64,000 nucleotides of DNA from Nereocystis luetkeana (taxonomy: Eukaryota > Sar > Phaeophyceae > Laminariales > Laminariaceae): contig JARUPZ010000005.1 of assembly GCA_031213475.1 (NCBI GenBank), forward strand, positions 12,285,260 to 12,349,259, written 5' to 3'. The notes under the pieces were generated by a model that saw only the letters and a list, made by a program, of their open reading frames with translations, was not told the DNA's origin and did no database searches. Numbering within the stretch: position 1 is the stretch's first letter; each line of letters opens with the position of its first letter. The translations under genes and the position numbers were made by a program. Below, piece by piece: positions 46,612 to 58,295 of the stretch.

Positions 46612-46800
46612 TCAATGAGGTACTGTTACAGTACGTGCTCTGGTGTGGCAATCAAAACTTGCCTGGCTGGCCCCCATCTTTTCACTAGCGCAGGACCTTG
46701 AACGTAATTTGTTGATCAACTTGTCCAACGATTCATACCGCAACGCGGTTGGCACAACCATGCCGACGGAAGTCGACACCTTTAGCTGACACGCAGACAC
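46612..46800 (-). CDS. Small open frame of unknown function, possible exon
   Basis: The 62-residue frame has ordinary amino-acid composition (KVSTSVGMVVPTALRYESLD, then a basic stretch) and ends at a stop codon. No homologue is recognised. Upstream sequence on the same strand offers no convincing neighbouring exon. It may be a relic. Confidence 0.2.
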   Translation of the reverse strand: MSACQLKVSTSVGMVVPTALRYESLDKLINKLRSRSCASEKMGASQASFDCHTRARTVTVPH

Positions 46801-47490
46801 AAGCTGCCTACGCGGGCTCTCAGTTTGTCGCGTTCCTCCTCAGCTCGTCGGGTGCCCTGTGCTCTGCGGGCGCCTTGATTTCACTTCTCGGGTGGCTTTG
46901 GGTTGATCAATCATCTCTATGCACCGAAGTTTGTTACCTGGTAGACCCGAACGATTTTATAACCGCCATGAGATATCTCATATCCCAACGATTGTCCCAA
47001 CGATTGACCACCCGCCGCCGCGATTAAAACCGATAGGTCACACACACGCGCGGCATGCGCGAACTCTCAGTTTCTTGGGCACCTCTCGGCTTTACCGGGT
47101 GCGCCCTATGCACAGCGAGCACCTTGCCTGTGCTCGTCGGGTTCCCGACACTCACATGTACGTGAACATCCCATGAGCCGCCCAGACATGGTTTTACCAT
47201 GAATGTGCGTAGCGAAATCCGTACGTACCTGGTACACAATATATAAACGCTGGCAGGTGCCAGGTATGTAGATGTTTGAGCGTACACCTTCAACATTGCA
47301 AAATACGAGACACCTTGTCTTTCGATGCCGCAGCATTTTCGCTCGAAACTCTTCTGCATGCATTGAACGCGCACGAACCTACGCGATCTCTGGGCTTCTC
47401 GGATTCCCTCTCGGCCTACCGCCTATCGGACGCCCTATGCACAGCGAGCGCACTGTGGTACGCTTCTCGGATGTCCTCACCAGCGAGCTG
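46801..47490 (+). repeat. Degenerate direct repeats sharing GCCCTATGCACAGCGAGC
   Basis: Three segments (about 46810-46910, 47040-47150, 47370-47480) share a string of landmarks: CTCTCAGTTTCTTGGGC or its variants, then GTGCGCCCTATGCACAGCGA and TCTCGG. Two TACCTGGTA palindromes (46935, 47226) lie between them. Confidence 0.45.
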
Positions 47491-48519
47491 CCGATACCAA
47501 ACGCATAATACCACGAGGTATTGTAAATAGAGATTCGCGGAAGAAAACGATTGTGGAGCTGAGGTGTACGACTTTCCGATATAGATGACCCTAGGGAAAC
47601 TTAGGGAATGCCTCCGCTGCGGTTTCGACCATTATGTATGTCCTCCGTATGCGCCGCGCGGTGCGCTGGCGGCCCTCGATGCGGCCCAATACATTCCGGT
47701 CGACACGAACTAACGAAGCGGCCAGTAATAAAGCAATAAGGCAAGCCCCATCAGGACTCGAGACCAAAGATCCTACGAGACAGGGCACGCGTGGAGACAG
47801 GGCACGCGTTTTTTCTGGGCGCATCAAGGCCTCGTTGGCCTTAGTATACTTAGTTTAGTGTGGGGCGCGGTCAGTCAAGGGTTCAAATCGCGGTCTCCTA
47901 CGTATGAAGAGCGTCTTTGACCAGGACGCCAACAAAGATGCGCGCATAGCCCTTCCGAGATGCCGGTATTGAGCCTTTCCATCCTTGAAAATATATATAA
48001 TAACAACAACACCAAGGAATTCCTCCGCGACGAATTCGTGTAAAATATGTATAGAACACGCGCGGGCAGCGTGCGTACGACGAAGCTCAGAGCATCGAGC
48101 AGGGAACAGCTACCGTATATAACCAATCGGTTCGACTCCAAGCTGATGCGTTTGCAATCCAATTATCGAACGCAAGAAAAAAAAAAACAAGCCAACTCAT
48201 AAATAATCGGTTCGCGCCGCTGGCAAGCTGAAAACGGCCAGGTCCCCGCCCCCCCCCTCTCCCTGTACGATGCTCTGTCTAAGAGTGTGTAGTAGTTGGT
48301 CAAATGACTGAGGCAAGCAACAAATGAGTACGCCCCCCCCCTCCTCCCTGTCCCCTTCCTTCCCCCTCCCCCTCCGCTACTAGTGCGAGGCGTGGATCAT
48401 CCTCAACACCTCCATACCCCCCTCTCCCCTCTCTCTGTGTCTCTCTGTGTACACTTAACTAGTATTTTCCCTCTCTCCCCCCCCCTGGTCACTCTCTCTT
48501 TCGAGGGCTTCAACCTACG
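47491..48519. other. No gene recognised
   Basis: A box-B-like GGGTTCAAATC lies at about 47878-47888 without a tRNA fold. At about 48300-48350 a copy of the dispersed string CAAATGACTGAGGCAAGCAA precedes a C tract, also seen near 61936 and 63790 and partly at 23990. Confidence 0.4.
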
Positions 48520-49361
48520 TCATCGGTGGTGAGGATGCGGGCCGGCCATAGCGTCGCCGAAAGCTACCCCTTGGGGCCCGGGGGCCTGCAAGGGAAGGTG
48601 GGAGGGTACCAACACTTGTACCAGGTTACCGTTCTGCTGTTGCTGCATTTGCTGCTGCTGCAGTTGCTGTGGCTGCAGCTGCTGTTGCTGCAGCTGCTGT
48701 TGCCGCAACTGCTGTTGCTCCAGTTGCTGTTGTTGCTGTTGCTGCAGTTGCTGCGGCTGCGGCGGCTGCTGCGGCTGCTGCGGCTGCTGCGGCTGCTGCA
48801 AAAGCAGCTGTGGTTGAAGCTGTTGCTGCTGTGGTGGTTGTGGATGAATCATAAATTGATGTTGCTGCTCCAGCAGACGTGGTTGTTGCTGCACCAGAAG
48901 AAGCGGTGGCTGCTGCTGCTGCTGTTGCTGCTGGATCTGCTGAATCTGCTGAATCTGCTCCGGCTGCCGAATCCGCTCAAGTTGGAAAGGATGCTTGTGG
49001 TTGTGGTCGAACTGCGGCGGTTGGTTTAGCTGTTGCTGTTGCTGTTGCTGTTGCTGCAGCTGCTGCTGCTCTTCTTCCATCTGCCACGGTTCCGGGCCCC
49101 ACTGTTGCTGTTGCTGTTGCTGTTGTTGCACCTGCTGCTGCTGCTGCTGCTGCGGAATAAACTCCTGCGCAGGGCCCCCATTCCCCCACTGCCCTCTCCC
49201 GTCACCTCCTCCAACAGCGCCAACGGCAACACCATCCAGAACGCCACCGTTGGGCAACGCAGTAGGTTTGGGAGTCCAACCTTGCGCCTCGAGGTGTAGA
49301 TCGGCTGAGGTCTTTGCGGCATAACCCACGGTTTCAACCTGTCGCCAGTCGTCACATATCA
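48520..49361 (-). CDS. Polyglutamine-rich protein or last exon, function unknown
   Basis: From M(49361) the frame encodes about 280 residues. An ordered-looking start (MICDDWRQVETVG, then LHLEAQGWTPKP) is followed by long Gln runs with Leu and Pro, and a C-terminus NGNLVQVLVPSHLPLQAPG ending in HHR and a stop. The Gln runs mix CAG and CAA codons and the tail is non-repetitive, which argues for a translated frame rather than a bare CTG satellite. The frame stays open upstream to 49527, and several AG acceptors (for example before 49450) could make it a 3' exon of the SR-rich gene. However, the available donor at 50352 is phase 0 and these acceptors are phase 2, so the link is unproven. PolyQ tracts are common in transcription and RNA-processing factors; no specific family is recognised. 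Confidence 0.5.
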
Positions 49362-49396
49362 TGCCGCTGCCGCCGCCGTCGTCGCTGCCATGGCGT

Positions 49397-51686
49397 TTAA
49401 AATTTGGCCCGCCGCTGTCGCGTGGAGAAGAGCTGGGGGTTCTGCCGGACCTGGAGAAAAATACGCGAACGAAAGGGTTCAGGCCAAGGAGGCAACGCAG
49501 CGGGGGAGGGGGGGGGGGGGTGGACAACAGGAAATAACGTTGGAAAAAAGCGTGTCGGATGGTTTAGCGGTATGTTGGTGGGCATCAACACCAGAACGTG
49601 GCAGACACAACGTTACAGCGGCATGCACGTGGGCTTTCCAAGCGTCGAGGGTGGTCACACGGTGCGCCAAGCTTTTTTTCTCCCCATCTCTGACTCTCCC
49701 TTTCTCTCTTTCTCTCTGTCCCTCCCATATCTCTCCATCTCTATGGGTATCTCTCCCCGCCTCCGCACCCCCTTTTCCTCCCACTGGTAACCCAGCCCCG
49801 TTCGCCGAGGCTAAACCACACTCTGAAAAACCTACACAGTGCGGGGTGAGAGCTGATTCGTCTTCCACGTGGAATTCTGCACGAGTATGTCCCTGGTCGT
49901 TATGGCTATGAAAACTCTTCAAAACATGAACCAACCAGCGACAGGGAAATCCAAACGACGTAACGCAGTAGCAAATACGCATACCACGTCACTAAGAAAA
50001 AGTCAGCCTTGCTTCTCTTGCACGAGGCGTGCTGCTGCACAGCACCACCAAGCCCAGAGCGTAGAGCAGCAGCGCGGACACGGACGCGCGAGTAGCGAAT
50101 CGCACGTTTCTGGTGGCCCCTTGGGGTTGGCGGCCGACGGCACGTTAATGCTGCCCCCCCTGTGAAATACGAATATGCCATGTACCAGTAGACATCAAGT
50201 CGCAGGCTATGGCCCTGCGTTGCTCTGCTCAACGAGTGTAAACAACAAGCAGATACCCACACACAGCCATCGACATCGCCTGCGTGTTACAGTGCTGCAC
50301 GTCGCCAGGGCCGAGTTTTCTGCGGCGCTGTCCGTACCTCCGTGCGCCCCACCTTTAGCTCACGGGCAAGTCGTTGCTGTGCGAGCAGCTGGGCTTGAGC
50401 CTTGCGGTCAAGGGGGCATTCCCTGCGCGCCTCAAGTGCTGCATGGCGCTGCTGTATGTACTCATCGTACATACTACTCTGTCCGGAAAAGTAAGAAACC
50501 TTTTATTTTCAGGTTTATAGTTAAATCGTCTCTATACTCCCGCACAGAGTGGTGAGATAGAGTGTTGTTTACTCGATAAATTTCCGACGTGAGACAGCAG
50601 TGATGCGTTCACATCTGAAAGCTAGAGGCGATGGGCTTCCCGCTTCATCAAGGCCCGACCACACATAGATGGTCTTCGCTGCGGCGATGGCACGGGCTTG
50701 ATGGCAAGCACTCGACGTGCGCCCGTGTGCATGCCTGGCACTCTTCAACCCATATGACGAAGGCAAGCTGTTTCGTTGGACTCGGAGTCATCCTTTTTGT
50801 TTGTTTCTTTTTCATCTCCGGATATTTTTTCTCGAATTCCCCATGAAGAATTGAGTAAAGAGCCCTATTTTTTGTTTGGGTTTTCTCGTCGGCTACTAGA
50901 TGGATTCAAACGCGGGTTGCTTTGCTGTGTGCGCAAAGTACTAGCGGAGGGGATAGCACGTATTCTTTTTTTATTAATGTCAACTGGTTCTTCGCTAGAG
51001 AGAAAAGCTACGAATATAACCTGAAAAATCGAGTTTTCCCGCATATTTCCAACAGGATAGACGTGAAGAACAACTGCAAAAAGGTCAATTGTATGCCATC
51101 CCCTCTGTCTCCATTGAATAAATGTGTCTCTTGAACGCCATCATCCAGTCCGTTTCCCGTGTCGAATAATATGTAATTTACAAAAAGTTTCACTGTGGTC
51201 TAAAACCAAGTAAATGGGGTGGTGGCAAGACTATTTTCCAAAAAACTAAAACAGTTTTTTTCAACGGTTTGTCGAATAGACCGGACATTGTTTCACGTCT
51301 AAAACGAATCCATTCACAACCCCAACAGTGCACACGTCGGGCCACACGGAACAGAACAAATCCTAGCTCGCGAGACTCACCCCATCCTCTCTGCCTCGCG
51401 CGCTCGCGTTTTTCGGCTAGCCTCGGGCTCCTCGTGTCTCCTCCTCGAGGCTCTTTCTCGCGCGGCATGCCGATGACCGTGAGATCGACTCCGGCTATCA
51501 CTTCGAGAAGGCCGTCGTCGTCGCCGCCTCCCAACTCGCGTCAGGCTACCGCTGCCGCTACGGCTGCCGCCACCGCTTCCGCTTCTGCTACTGCCGCCGC
51601 CGCTGCTGCTCGAGCTCCTCCCCCTTTTTCTACTCGTCCTTTTCCTCCCCCGTCCCCTCCTCCGCTTGTTGCTTTTCCTCGCCTCT

Positions 51687-51722
<36 letters not shown>

Positions 51723-54040
51723 GCCGCCCTGGGCTCTTCCCGCCGGACAGTCACCTCCCCGGGGTCGTAAGCGTTAGGGTCGAACTGGTCGGGGTCGTAC
51801 GAGTCCCTCCGATCGAGTACTGCTCCGTCGACGGCTCCGCCGGCGGTGCCGCCGGCTTTCCCTGCAGCGCCACCAGTGCCACCAGCGCCCCCGCCTCCGC
51901 CACCATCCGTACTACCGACGTCGCCGCTACCGACGTCGCCACCTCCACCACGCTTGCCGTCTCCCGCTCCGTCCTCGCCAACCTGATCACCATCCCCGCC
52001 GCCCTTTCCGGCCTTAGCGCCTTCACCTCTTCGAGGTTTTCTCTTGGCGTCATCGACGTCCACGTCCGCATCCGCCTTGGCCTCAGAGTCGGCGTCGGCG
52101 TTACTGTTAGCGTCCCCGGTCCCGAGCCTGCGGCGGCTGCTGCTGCTACTACTGCTGCTGGTACTGCCGCTACAGCGGCCGCGGCGGCGGTAGTAGCGGC
52201 GGTTGCGGCGGCCGCGGTGATATCTGCGGCTACTGATGCTTGCACTCCTGCTCTTACTTATGCTGCTGCTACTGCTGCCGCTGTCGAAGCCCCTCCCGCC
52301 CCCGCCATCGCCAACGCCGCCACTACTACCTCCTGTCCGCCGCACCTCCCCGTGCCGCTGCCGCCGTCGATCGCGCGAACTCTCTCCGTCGCCTCTCTCC
52401 CCCTCCACCGTTCGCGGGCCGTCTTCTGGTGGGCCGCGGACAGACCCATCGGCTCTACGACCACTCCGGGGGGGACTCCGACTATCGTCCCCGGATTTCC
52501 AAGGCCTCCAAGAATCTTCGCTGAGGACCCGGCGCCTTCCGTGCTGCTCACCACCACCACCGCTACCGCCGCCAATGCTACCGCGACCATCGTTCCGCGA
52601 GGGACCGCGCCGACGCCTGTGGAGGTACCCGCCAGGCGCCCCAGCGTCCCCGCCGTCAGACCCTACCCGCTCCCCGTTACCGCCATGCGGAGGCGAAATC
52701 ACCGTTTCGGATACGACCGCGACGAGGGGACCATCATGCGAGACGGCGGACGCAGAAAACGGCCACGAGCCCGTCCTTCCGACGCCGCCAGGGTGTTGGT
52801 GCTCGCTAACATCTCCGCCACCGCTGCCGCCACTCCCACCACCCCTACCTCCGGCTCCGGCTCCGCCGGCGCCCCCCCTCATCCCGCCGCCGACGTCCAT
52901 GCCGACGCCACCGCCGCTGCCGCTAATGCCAATGACAAAACCGCCGTGAGCTTCACTCGGCGTCACCCTCCGCCCTGGGTTTCCAATCCCTCTGGCGTTG
53001 TTCATCGACGGGATTTCTGCCGCGACGGCCCCCGTCCAAGCCCCCGGAACGCCTCCGGCGGCGACATCCACACTCGATGAGGCGGCGCCCGGTGCGGCGC
53101 CGCCGCCGCTCGCCGTCCGCATGATTCGTTCGATTACCTGGGGAGGGACGCCTTCCTGGAGAGCTACCGCCGCCCAGGAGGGCGCCAACGGATCGGTGAC
53201 GCCTCCTCCTCCGCGAAGAGTAGAAGAAGAATGGGCAGGGGGAGGAGGAGGTGAGCGAAAATCTTGGGGGAAGGGCGACAACGAGGTAGCAGCTCTCGCT
53301 CCGCCTCCCATTCCGCCCCCTATCCCGCCCAGACTACCCCTTCCTACCCCCCCGATTCCACCTCCGAACCCGCCTCCATCCCCGCTTCTGACTCCGACCC
53401 CGCCCCCGAATCCGTCTACAACTCCAATTCTGCGTCCGACGCCACTTTCGATCCCTCTTCCACCTCCGATTCCAATTCCCACTCCTACCCCAGACGAAAC
53501 TTCGCCGTGGAAGCGGTACCCATTGCCACCATGGCTACCGTTACCGCCTCCGCCGCCGCCGCCTCGTCCTCGGCCCTCGCGTCCGCCTCGGCCCCGGCCG
53601 CGGCCGCGGCCGCCGTCACCAAAGCGACGGGGTGCTTGCTCGTCACGGTTCATCATCCCACCTTCCCTGCCCGCCTGCGCTTGTCCTTGCGCCATCACCC
53701 CCCCCCGGGGGAAAGAATCTTCCTGCTGCTGTTGCTGCTGCTGCCCCTCCGGTCGGTTGGCCTCCGCGTACAGCGTGGGGAGGCGGCGCTGCTTCTGGTC
53801 CAGCTCAGCACTTGTCTCCCCAACCCGTCGCTCTCCTATTGTAGGCTCTGCCCCAACCTCCACTCCGGGCTCCACCCGAGGCTGCTGCCGCTGCGAATAC
53901 TGCCGCTGTTGCTGCTGCTGCGGCCGAGGCTGCTGCCGCTGAGGTTCCGGGGGTTTGTCCCTGGGCAAGAATATCTTGGTCGGCAGCCGCTTCAGTCTGG
54001 TGTTCGTGTACGGCCAGTCACGGTTAGGAAACAGCGACAT
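49397..54040 (-). CDS. SR/glycine-rich nuclear-type protein, probable RNA-processing factor
   Basis: The large exon (complement 51381-54040) starts MSLFPNRDWPYTNTRLKRLP and runs for 886 codons. Segments in order: a Gln/Arg-rich stretch; a long Gly/Arg region; a short ordered stretch (DPLAPSWAAVALQEGVPPQ, about residues 285-305); more Gly/Ser sequence; SRSxS and RRxRR runs; SYDPDQFDPNAYDPGEV with a Gln run; and a C-terminal RS-type basic domain. The donor GG|GTGAGT is phase 2 and fits exon 2 (complement 50353-50473, starting after TAG), which encodes MYDEYIQQRHAALEARRECP and a helical, Gln/Arg-rich end. A phase-0 exon (complement 49397-49450) would add 17 residues and a stop, for about 944 aa. 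RS domains typify splicing and mRNA-processing proteins in the nucleus; no RRM or other domain is visible. An in-frame extension upstream to 54241 exists. Exon 3 is uncertain. Confidence 0.6.
50474..50553. mobile_element. Mariner-like short element abutting an exon
   Basis: The left end CTACTCTGTCCGGAAAAGTA and right end CGCACAGAGTGGTGAG are inverted repeats. On the minus strand the left terminus reads CCGGACAGAGTAG and ends exactly where exon 2 of the SR-rich gene would start, so the element's end would supply the 3' splice site. Confidence 0.5.
50554..51380. other. Intron 1 of the SR-rich gene, no other feature
   Basis: The stretch has ordinary composition with short T-rich runs. Open frames at 50776-51134 are not supported by motifs. 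Confidence 0.4.
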
Positions 54041-54743
54041 GTTCCTATCATTGCCGGCAGCAGCAGCAGCAGCAGCGCGATGTTGCGACAGGTAAAAACG
54101 AGGCGCAGGGTTAGAGGCGCTGCAGAAAAAGTGGCGGCGGGGGCGGTGATTAAAGAAGGGTAGGCGCAGCGAGCGGTGGAGTGCGCGTTGGCTGTGGTTC
54201 GATGTGGGATTTAATGTCCAAGGCGTAGGAGCATAAATCAAAGTGAGGGGGGTGAACGAACGCGATTCTTCTACACGTTATCGGAGACGGTAGGGGCGGT
54301 GATTAGCTCATAGTTTCGTTCCGAGTAGGGTGGGGGGCGGGGGAGGGGGGGGTCGAGCGCGCGACTACAGCCTGCTCACCGAACAGGAGACAACAGTCGA
54401 TTGTCCTCAGCAAGTACTTTGGCAACAAACGTCAGCATGAAACTTCTATAAGAACCTTCCATAGGAACCTTCCGCAAGAAAAATCTGGTGTATGACTTCC
54501 ATAAGAACCTTCCGCAACAAAGTTTCAGAAGCGAAATCCGCACGAAAAATCCGCACGAAAAATCTGATGCATCCCGATACCGAACGAAACAAAACGAATT
54601 ACAATGAGACCAAGCACGGACCACTGCAGACCGCACGAAAACAAACATTCCGCCAAAACACGCGTGGTTCTTCGCACACGCTCTCGCCTGGCTGATGGTA
54701 ACCCCAATATCAAGGTCAACTTGCGGAAGCGATTTTTTCTGAC

Positions 54744-55785
54744 TCACATGTCCTCCGAGTAGGTCTGCTTGTAGCCGCTCGGGTGTTCGATGTGCCAGCC
54801 GCTTTTGCTTTTGTTGGCCTTGCCCGTGCCCGTTGCACTCGGCCCTTTCTCGCTTTCGGTGATCTGCACGGACACCGAACCGAACAGAAGCGATTCGAGC
54901 CTATTTGAAGCGATTTGAACAGAACCGAGCCGAACCGATTCGAACCAAACAATACCAACCCGAACAGAATCAAACAGAACCAAACCAAAACCAAGCCAAA
55001 CCCAAACCCGAACCTAACCCGGCCGAACCAAACCCGATCAGTGCAGACAGGAGAGCAACAAATAATCATCGGAGAAGTGGCAACACGGCGACAAGGCAGC
55101 GCACACAACCAAGGCTGTCAGAGGGAGAGCACCGCCGCACAAGCCACGCCTCCGAAGCCCCTTCGCTGGTGGCATGGCTAGCGCCAGACCGCCCGGGGTC
55201 GGTCGGTACTCTTACGGACAGTCGCGCGCGCGGACTCGATATATCAGCGGGGTAGAGCTACGTAAAGGGGAGCACGCACTGCCGGCGTTGCGCTGGCCGA
55301 GCTGCGAACGGTGTGTCCCTCCCGAACCTCTTCTGCACACATCGCCTGGGGTCTATTTTAAAAGTATGGCATGAGCTATCGGCTGGGCGGTATGCGCAGG
55401 GAAAAGTGATGACGCTGCGAAAAAGGAGCTTCTCGAAGGAGGGAAAGGAAAACATTCTACCCCCAAACATAAGGAAAGGCTTGTTATTACTGATAGCGTG
55501 AATACCCCCAGCGAATCTTGTCTTTTCGGACGTAGTGGTAGGTAGGAAGGTACGCATATACCAGGTATGGTATACATACCAGGTATAGAATACCTGGTAG
55601 ATAATAGGCATCGATACGCAGGGTATATTTTGCTGATTAAATATTTAATAGAATTGTCCTTCACCTCAAGCTTAAAGACTCTGAGCACGATGTTGAGGAT
55701 GATCTTCGTCGCCAGCGTCTCACCCGCCCCGCCCGAGTTGATCGTCACGTCCCCGTTGGACCACACCTGCATAGCCGACCAGAAT

Positions 55786-55825
<40 letters not shown>

Positions 55826-58295
55826 GGACGGACAGGTAGAGAGGGTGTCCCCAGGGAGTTTGTCATGTAAGGAGGCAAGGGGGGCGCCAGCGGCAGCCAA
55901 AACTATATACACATCAGAAGACGCGGAAAAAAGAAGGCGCGCGGTTGAATGGCGCATGCCTGGGGTAAGCTGTGATACACACCTGGTGCATGGTAAGCCG
56001 TAGGGTGTCCCGTAAGCTGCAGGTTGTAACATGCATATATGTATACCTGTAAACAAGTTGTAACCTGGCATATACGTATGAACAAGCTGCAAGGTGCAAG
56101 TACGCTACAGTAGAGTCAAGGGGTACATTCCCCACATCGAACAGAACAGACAACACTAAAAAACTGTGAAAATATTACAACAGACGTCAGCTGTGAGTTC
56201 CACCAAATTGAGTGGTTGGTACTAAACTTTTAACTTTCGAGCTGTGTGATACATTGCGCGCCGCTATAACGTGCTGTAGATCATCGACATTCTACACACC
56301 CATTCGTATTTGCAAGAGTCGTAACATGCAGCTCCCATTCCGTAGGCATGGGCGCAAGAGCCGGGTCATACAGATCATACAGATTTACAGATCACACAGA
56401 TCATACAGATCATACAGATCACACAGATCATACAGATCATACATATCACACAGATCATACAGATTATACAAACCCCACCCGGCGAACCTGATCGAGACCT
56501 TGCGAATCATCATACACTCGAACAAAAAAACAGGAATCCACCTGGATCGCAACGTCTAGATCAAGAAAAGGGGGGACCTCCTATGTCCGACAGATGAGTG
56601 TCCTACATTCAAGCCAACCAAACGAAAAGCAAATCCCTTCTCCGCACCTTGGCCATGTCCGCATCGTCCACGGTAGCCGTGAATTTCTCCCGCGGAGCGC
56701 CCTTCCGCGTCTCTATCCCCCACGAGTACGTCGCGGTCGCAAAGTTCGAACTACGTCCGTCCTTGGGCTTAGCGGCGGAGACGACTCGTCGCGCAGTCCC
56801 CTCCACGAGCTCCCCACTGCCCGCGCCCCCGCCCCTGCCCCCACCCCTCCCGCTCTCCCAGCCCCCACGGCTGACGCCGTCGCTTGCCCTGTTCTGTGCG
56901 TGAGCCAGGTCTCCCCTGCCGCCCCTTCCCACCCCGCTGCCCCTTCCTCTCCCGCGCCCCCCCCCCCCGATGTCAAGCGGGGTTCCTGCGCGTCCCGTTA
57001 GCATGCTTCCTTCGGGATCAGATGCAAACCCCCTGCGAGCGTCGTTGTCGTCAACCGTGGCTGTATGTCGTTGTTGGTGTTGTTGCCGCGGCTGGTGGTG
57101 GTGGTGCTGCTGCTGGTGTTGGTCTTCATGTTGCTGCTGATGTTGGTGTTGCTGCTGCTGCTGCTGCTGTTGCTGCTGCTGCCGTTGGCGGTGGTGCTTC
57201 TGTGGCTGTTGCCGTCGTCGGCGCGAGGTGCTCTGGTCGTCGCTACTGTCGCGCTCGGCGGCGGGCTCGCCACCAACAATGCGAGGACTGTTGTTGTTGT
57301 TGTTGTTGTTGTTGCTGTTGTCATTGTTACTGTTGTTGTCGTTGTTGTTGTCGTCATTACTGTTGTTGTAATTGTCATTGTTGTTGCTGTTGTTGTTGCT
57401 GCTGCTGGCGTTGTTGTCGTGATTGACGTCGTTGATGTTGCCGCTGCCGCTCCTGGAGCTACTGACACTGCCGCTGCGAATGTTGTCGTCGCCCACCGCC
57501 GGTTGAGTCGTCGCTCCGCCATCCGTCTCCTCCTCCGCGTGGTCTGGTAGAACTTCTTCCTCGTTATCGTCCGCGAGGGGGAGGCTTGCATCTGGTAGGG
57601 GCACACATAAGGACGGGAGCGGGGAGGAAGGGGACGACACTTGAATGACACAATGAAACGGATAAATGAAAACGCAAGTTGGCCGACTGTACTACATTGG
57701 CTCATGTCATGCTGTAGGTACCTGGTATTACATACCAGGTGGGTATTCGACGTCGCAGAGGCAGCGATCCTCGATCGAAACGTCAGTAGATACCTTACTA
57801 TCAGCCCTTTCCTCCCTCCCTCCCTCCCCCCCTCCCCCCTCCCTCCTCCAGCATATATCCACCACAAGGCCAACACGCTAAACGTGCCTGTGTGACCAAA
57901 AGCTTGGGATCCCGTGGCCCGTGGCACTCATGGACTGCTTTCTTGCGGGTTTTCTCACCAAGAACGCCTTCACTTCTGTGCCCTCCGCCGTCGCGACCAC
58001 CGCGGTCATCGAGCTGTTCTGACGCCCCGCCGAGCCGCTGCTCCTCGTCCTTCCCCTCCATCTCCTCCCCCCCCACCTCCTCCACCCCTTCCTCCAACAC
58101 CTCCTCCTGCACCTCTGTCTCCTCCTCCACCACCACCTCCTCCTCTTCCATTACTTCCTCCTCTTCCTGCACAACTTCCTCCGTCCCCTGCCCCCCTCCC
58201 CCCTCTTCCTCCTCCTCCTCCCCCCTCCCCTCCTTCACCGCCTCCTCCAATATCTCCCCCTGCCCCCCCTCCGCCACCTTGTCCTGCTCGTCCTC
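54744..58295 (-). CDS. Acidic, Asn/Gln/His-rich protein with an unrecognised ordered C-terminus (5' end missing)
   Basis: Four exons chain in phase: complement 57959-58295 (112 codons; begins EDEQDKVAEGGQG, then Glu-rich), 56648-57591 (Asp/Asn/Gln/His-rich low complexity ending in NFATATYSWGIETRKGAP and FTATVDDADMAK), 55665-55766 (VWSNGDVTINSGGAGETLAT, then IVLRVFKLE) and 54744-54863 (ending GWHIEHPSGYKQTYSEDM and TGA). Junction phases are 1, 0 and 0, and donors include GTGAGA and GTGAAG. The last ~110 residues have normal composition and look like a compact domain split over three exons. I do not recognise the family. The final codons overlap a strong donor (AT|GTGAGT), so translation may continue into a further exon. 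The first exon(s) lie above 58295 and were not found. The ordered end probably carries the conserved function; the rest is probably disordered. Confidence 0.6.
54864..55040. repeat. CCGAACC/GAACCAAAC-type repeat
   Basis: GAACCGAGCCGAACCGATTC and AACCAAACCAAAACCAAGCC degenerate units run through the intron directly upstream (minus strand) of the last exon, giving a pyrimidine-rich (TTCGGTT) acceptor tract on the coding strand. Confidence 0.6.
55795..55835. repeat. (GACA)n microsatellite
   Basis: About nine GACA units with two changes lie in the intron just 5' (minus strand) of exon complement(55665-55766). Confidence 0.85.
56355..56475. repeat. CATACAGAT / CACACAGAT minisatellite
   Basis: About eleven 9-10-bp units lie in the intron between the second and third known exons of the acidic gene. 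Part of the run reads as a Ser/Tyr/Arg/His repeat on the plus strand, a translation artefact. Confidence 0.8.

Noticed and set aside
51269-53080. 603-residue plus-strand frame rich in Ala, Thr and Pro
   Set aside because: It is antisense to the SR/glycine-rich exon. The minus frame has a sensible start, RS-type C-terminus and phase-matched donor, while this frame only mirrors GC-rich codons.
57065-57550. Val/Leu-rich plus-strand frame
   Set aside because: Antisense of the Asn/Gln/His-rich coding exon (GTT/GTC from AAC/GAC codons).
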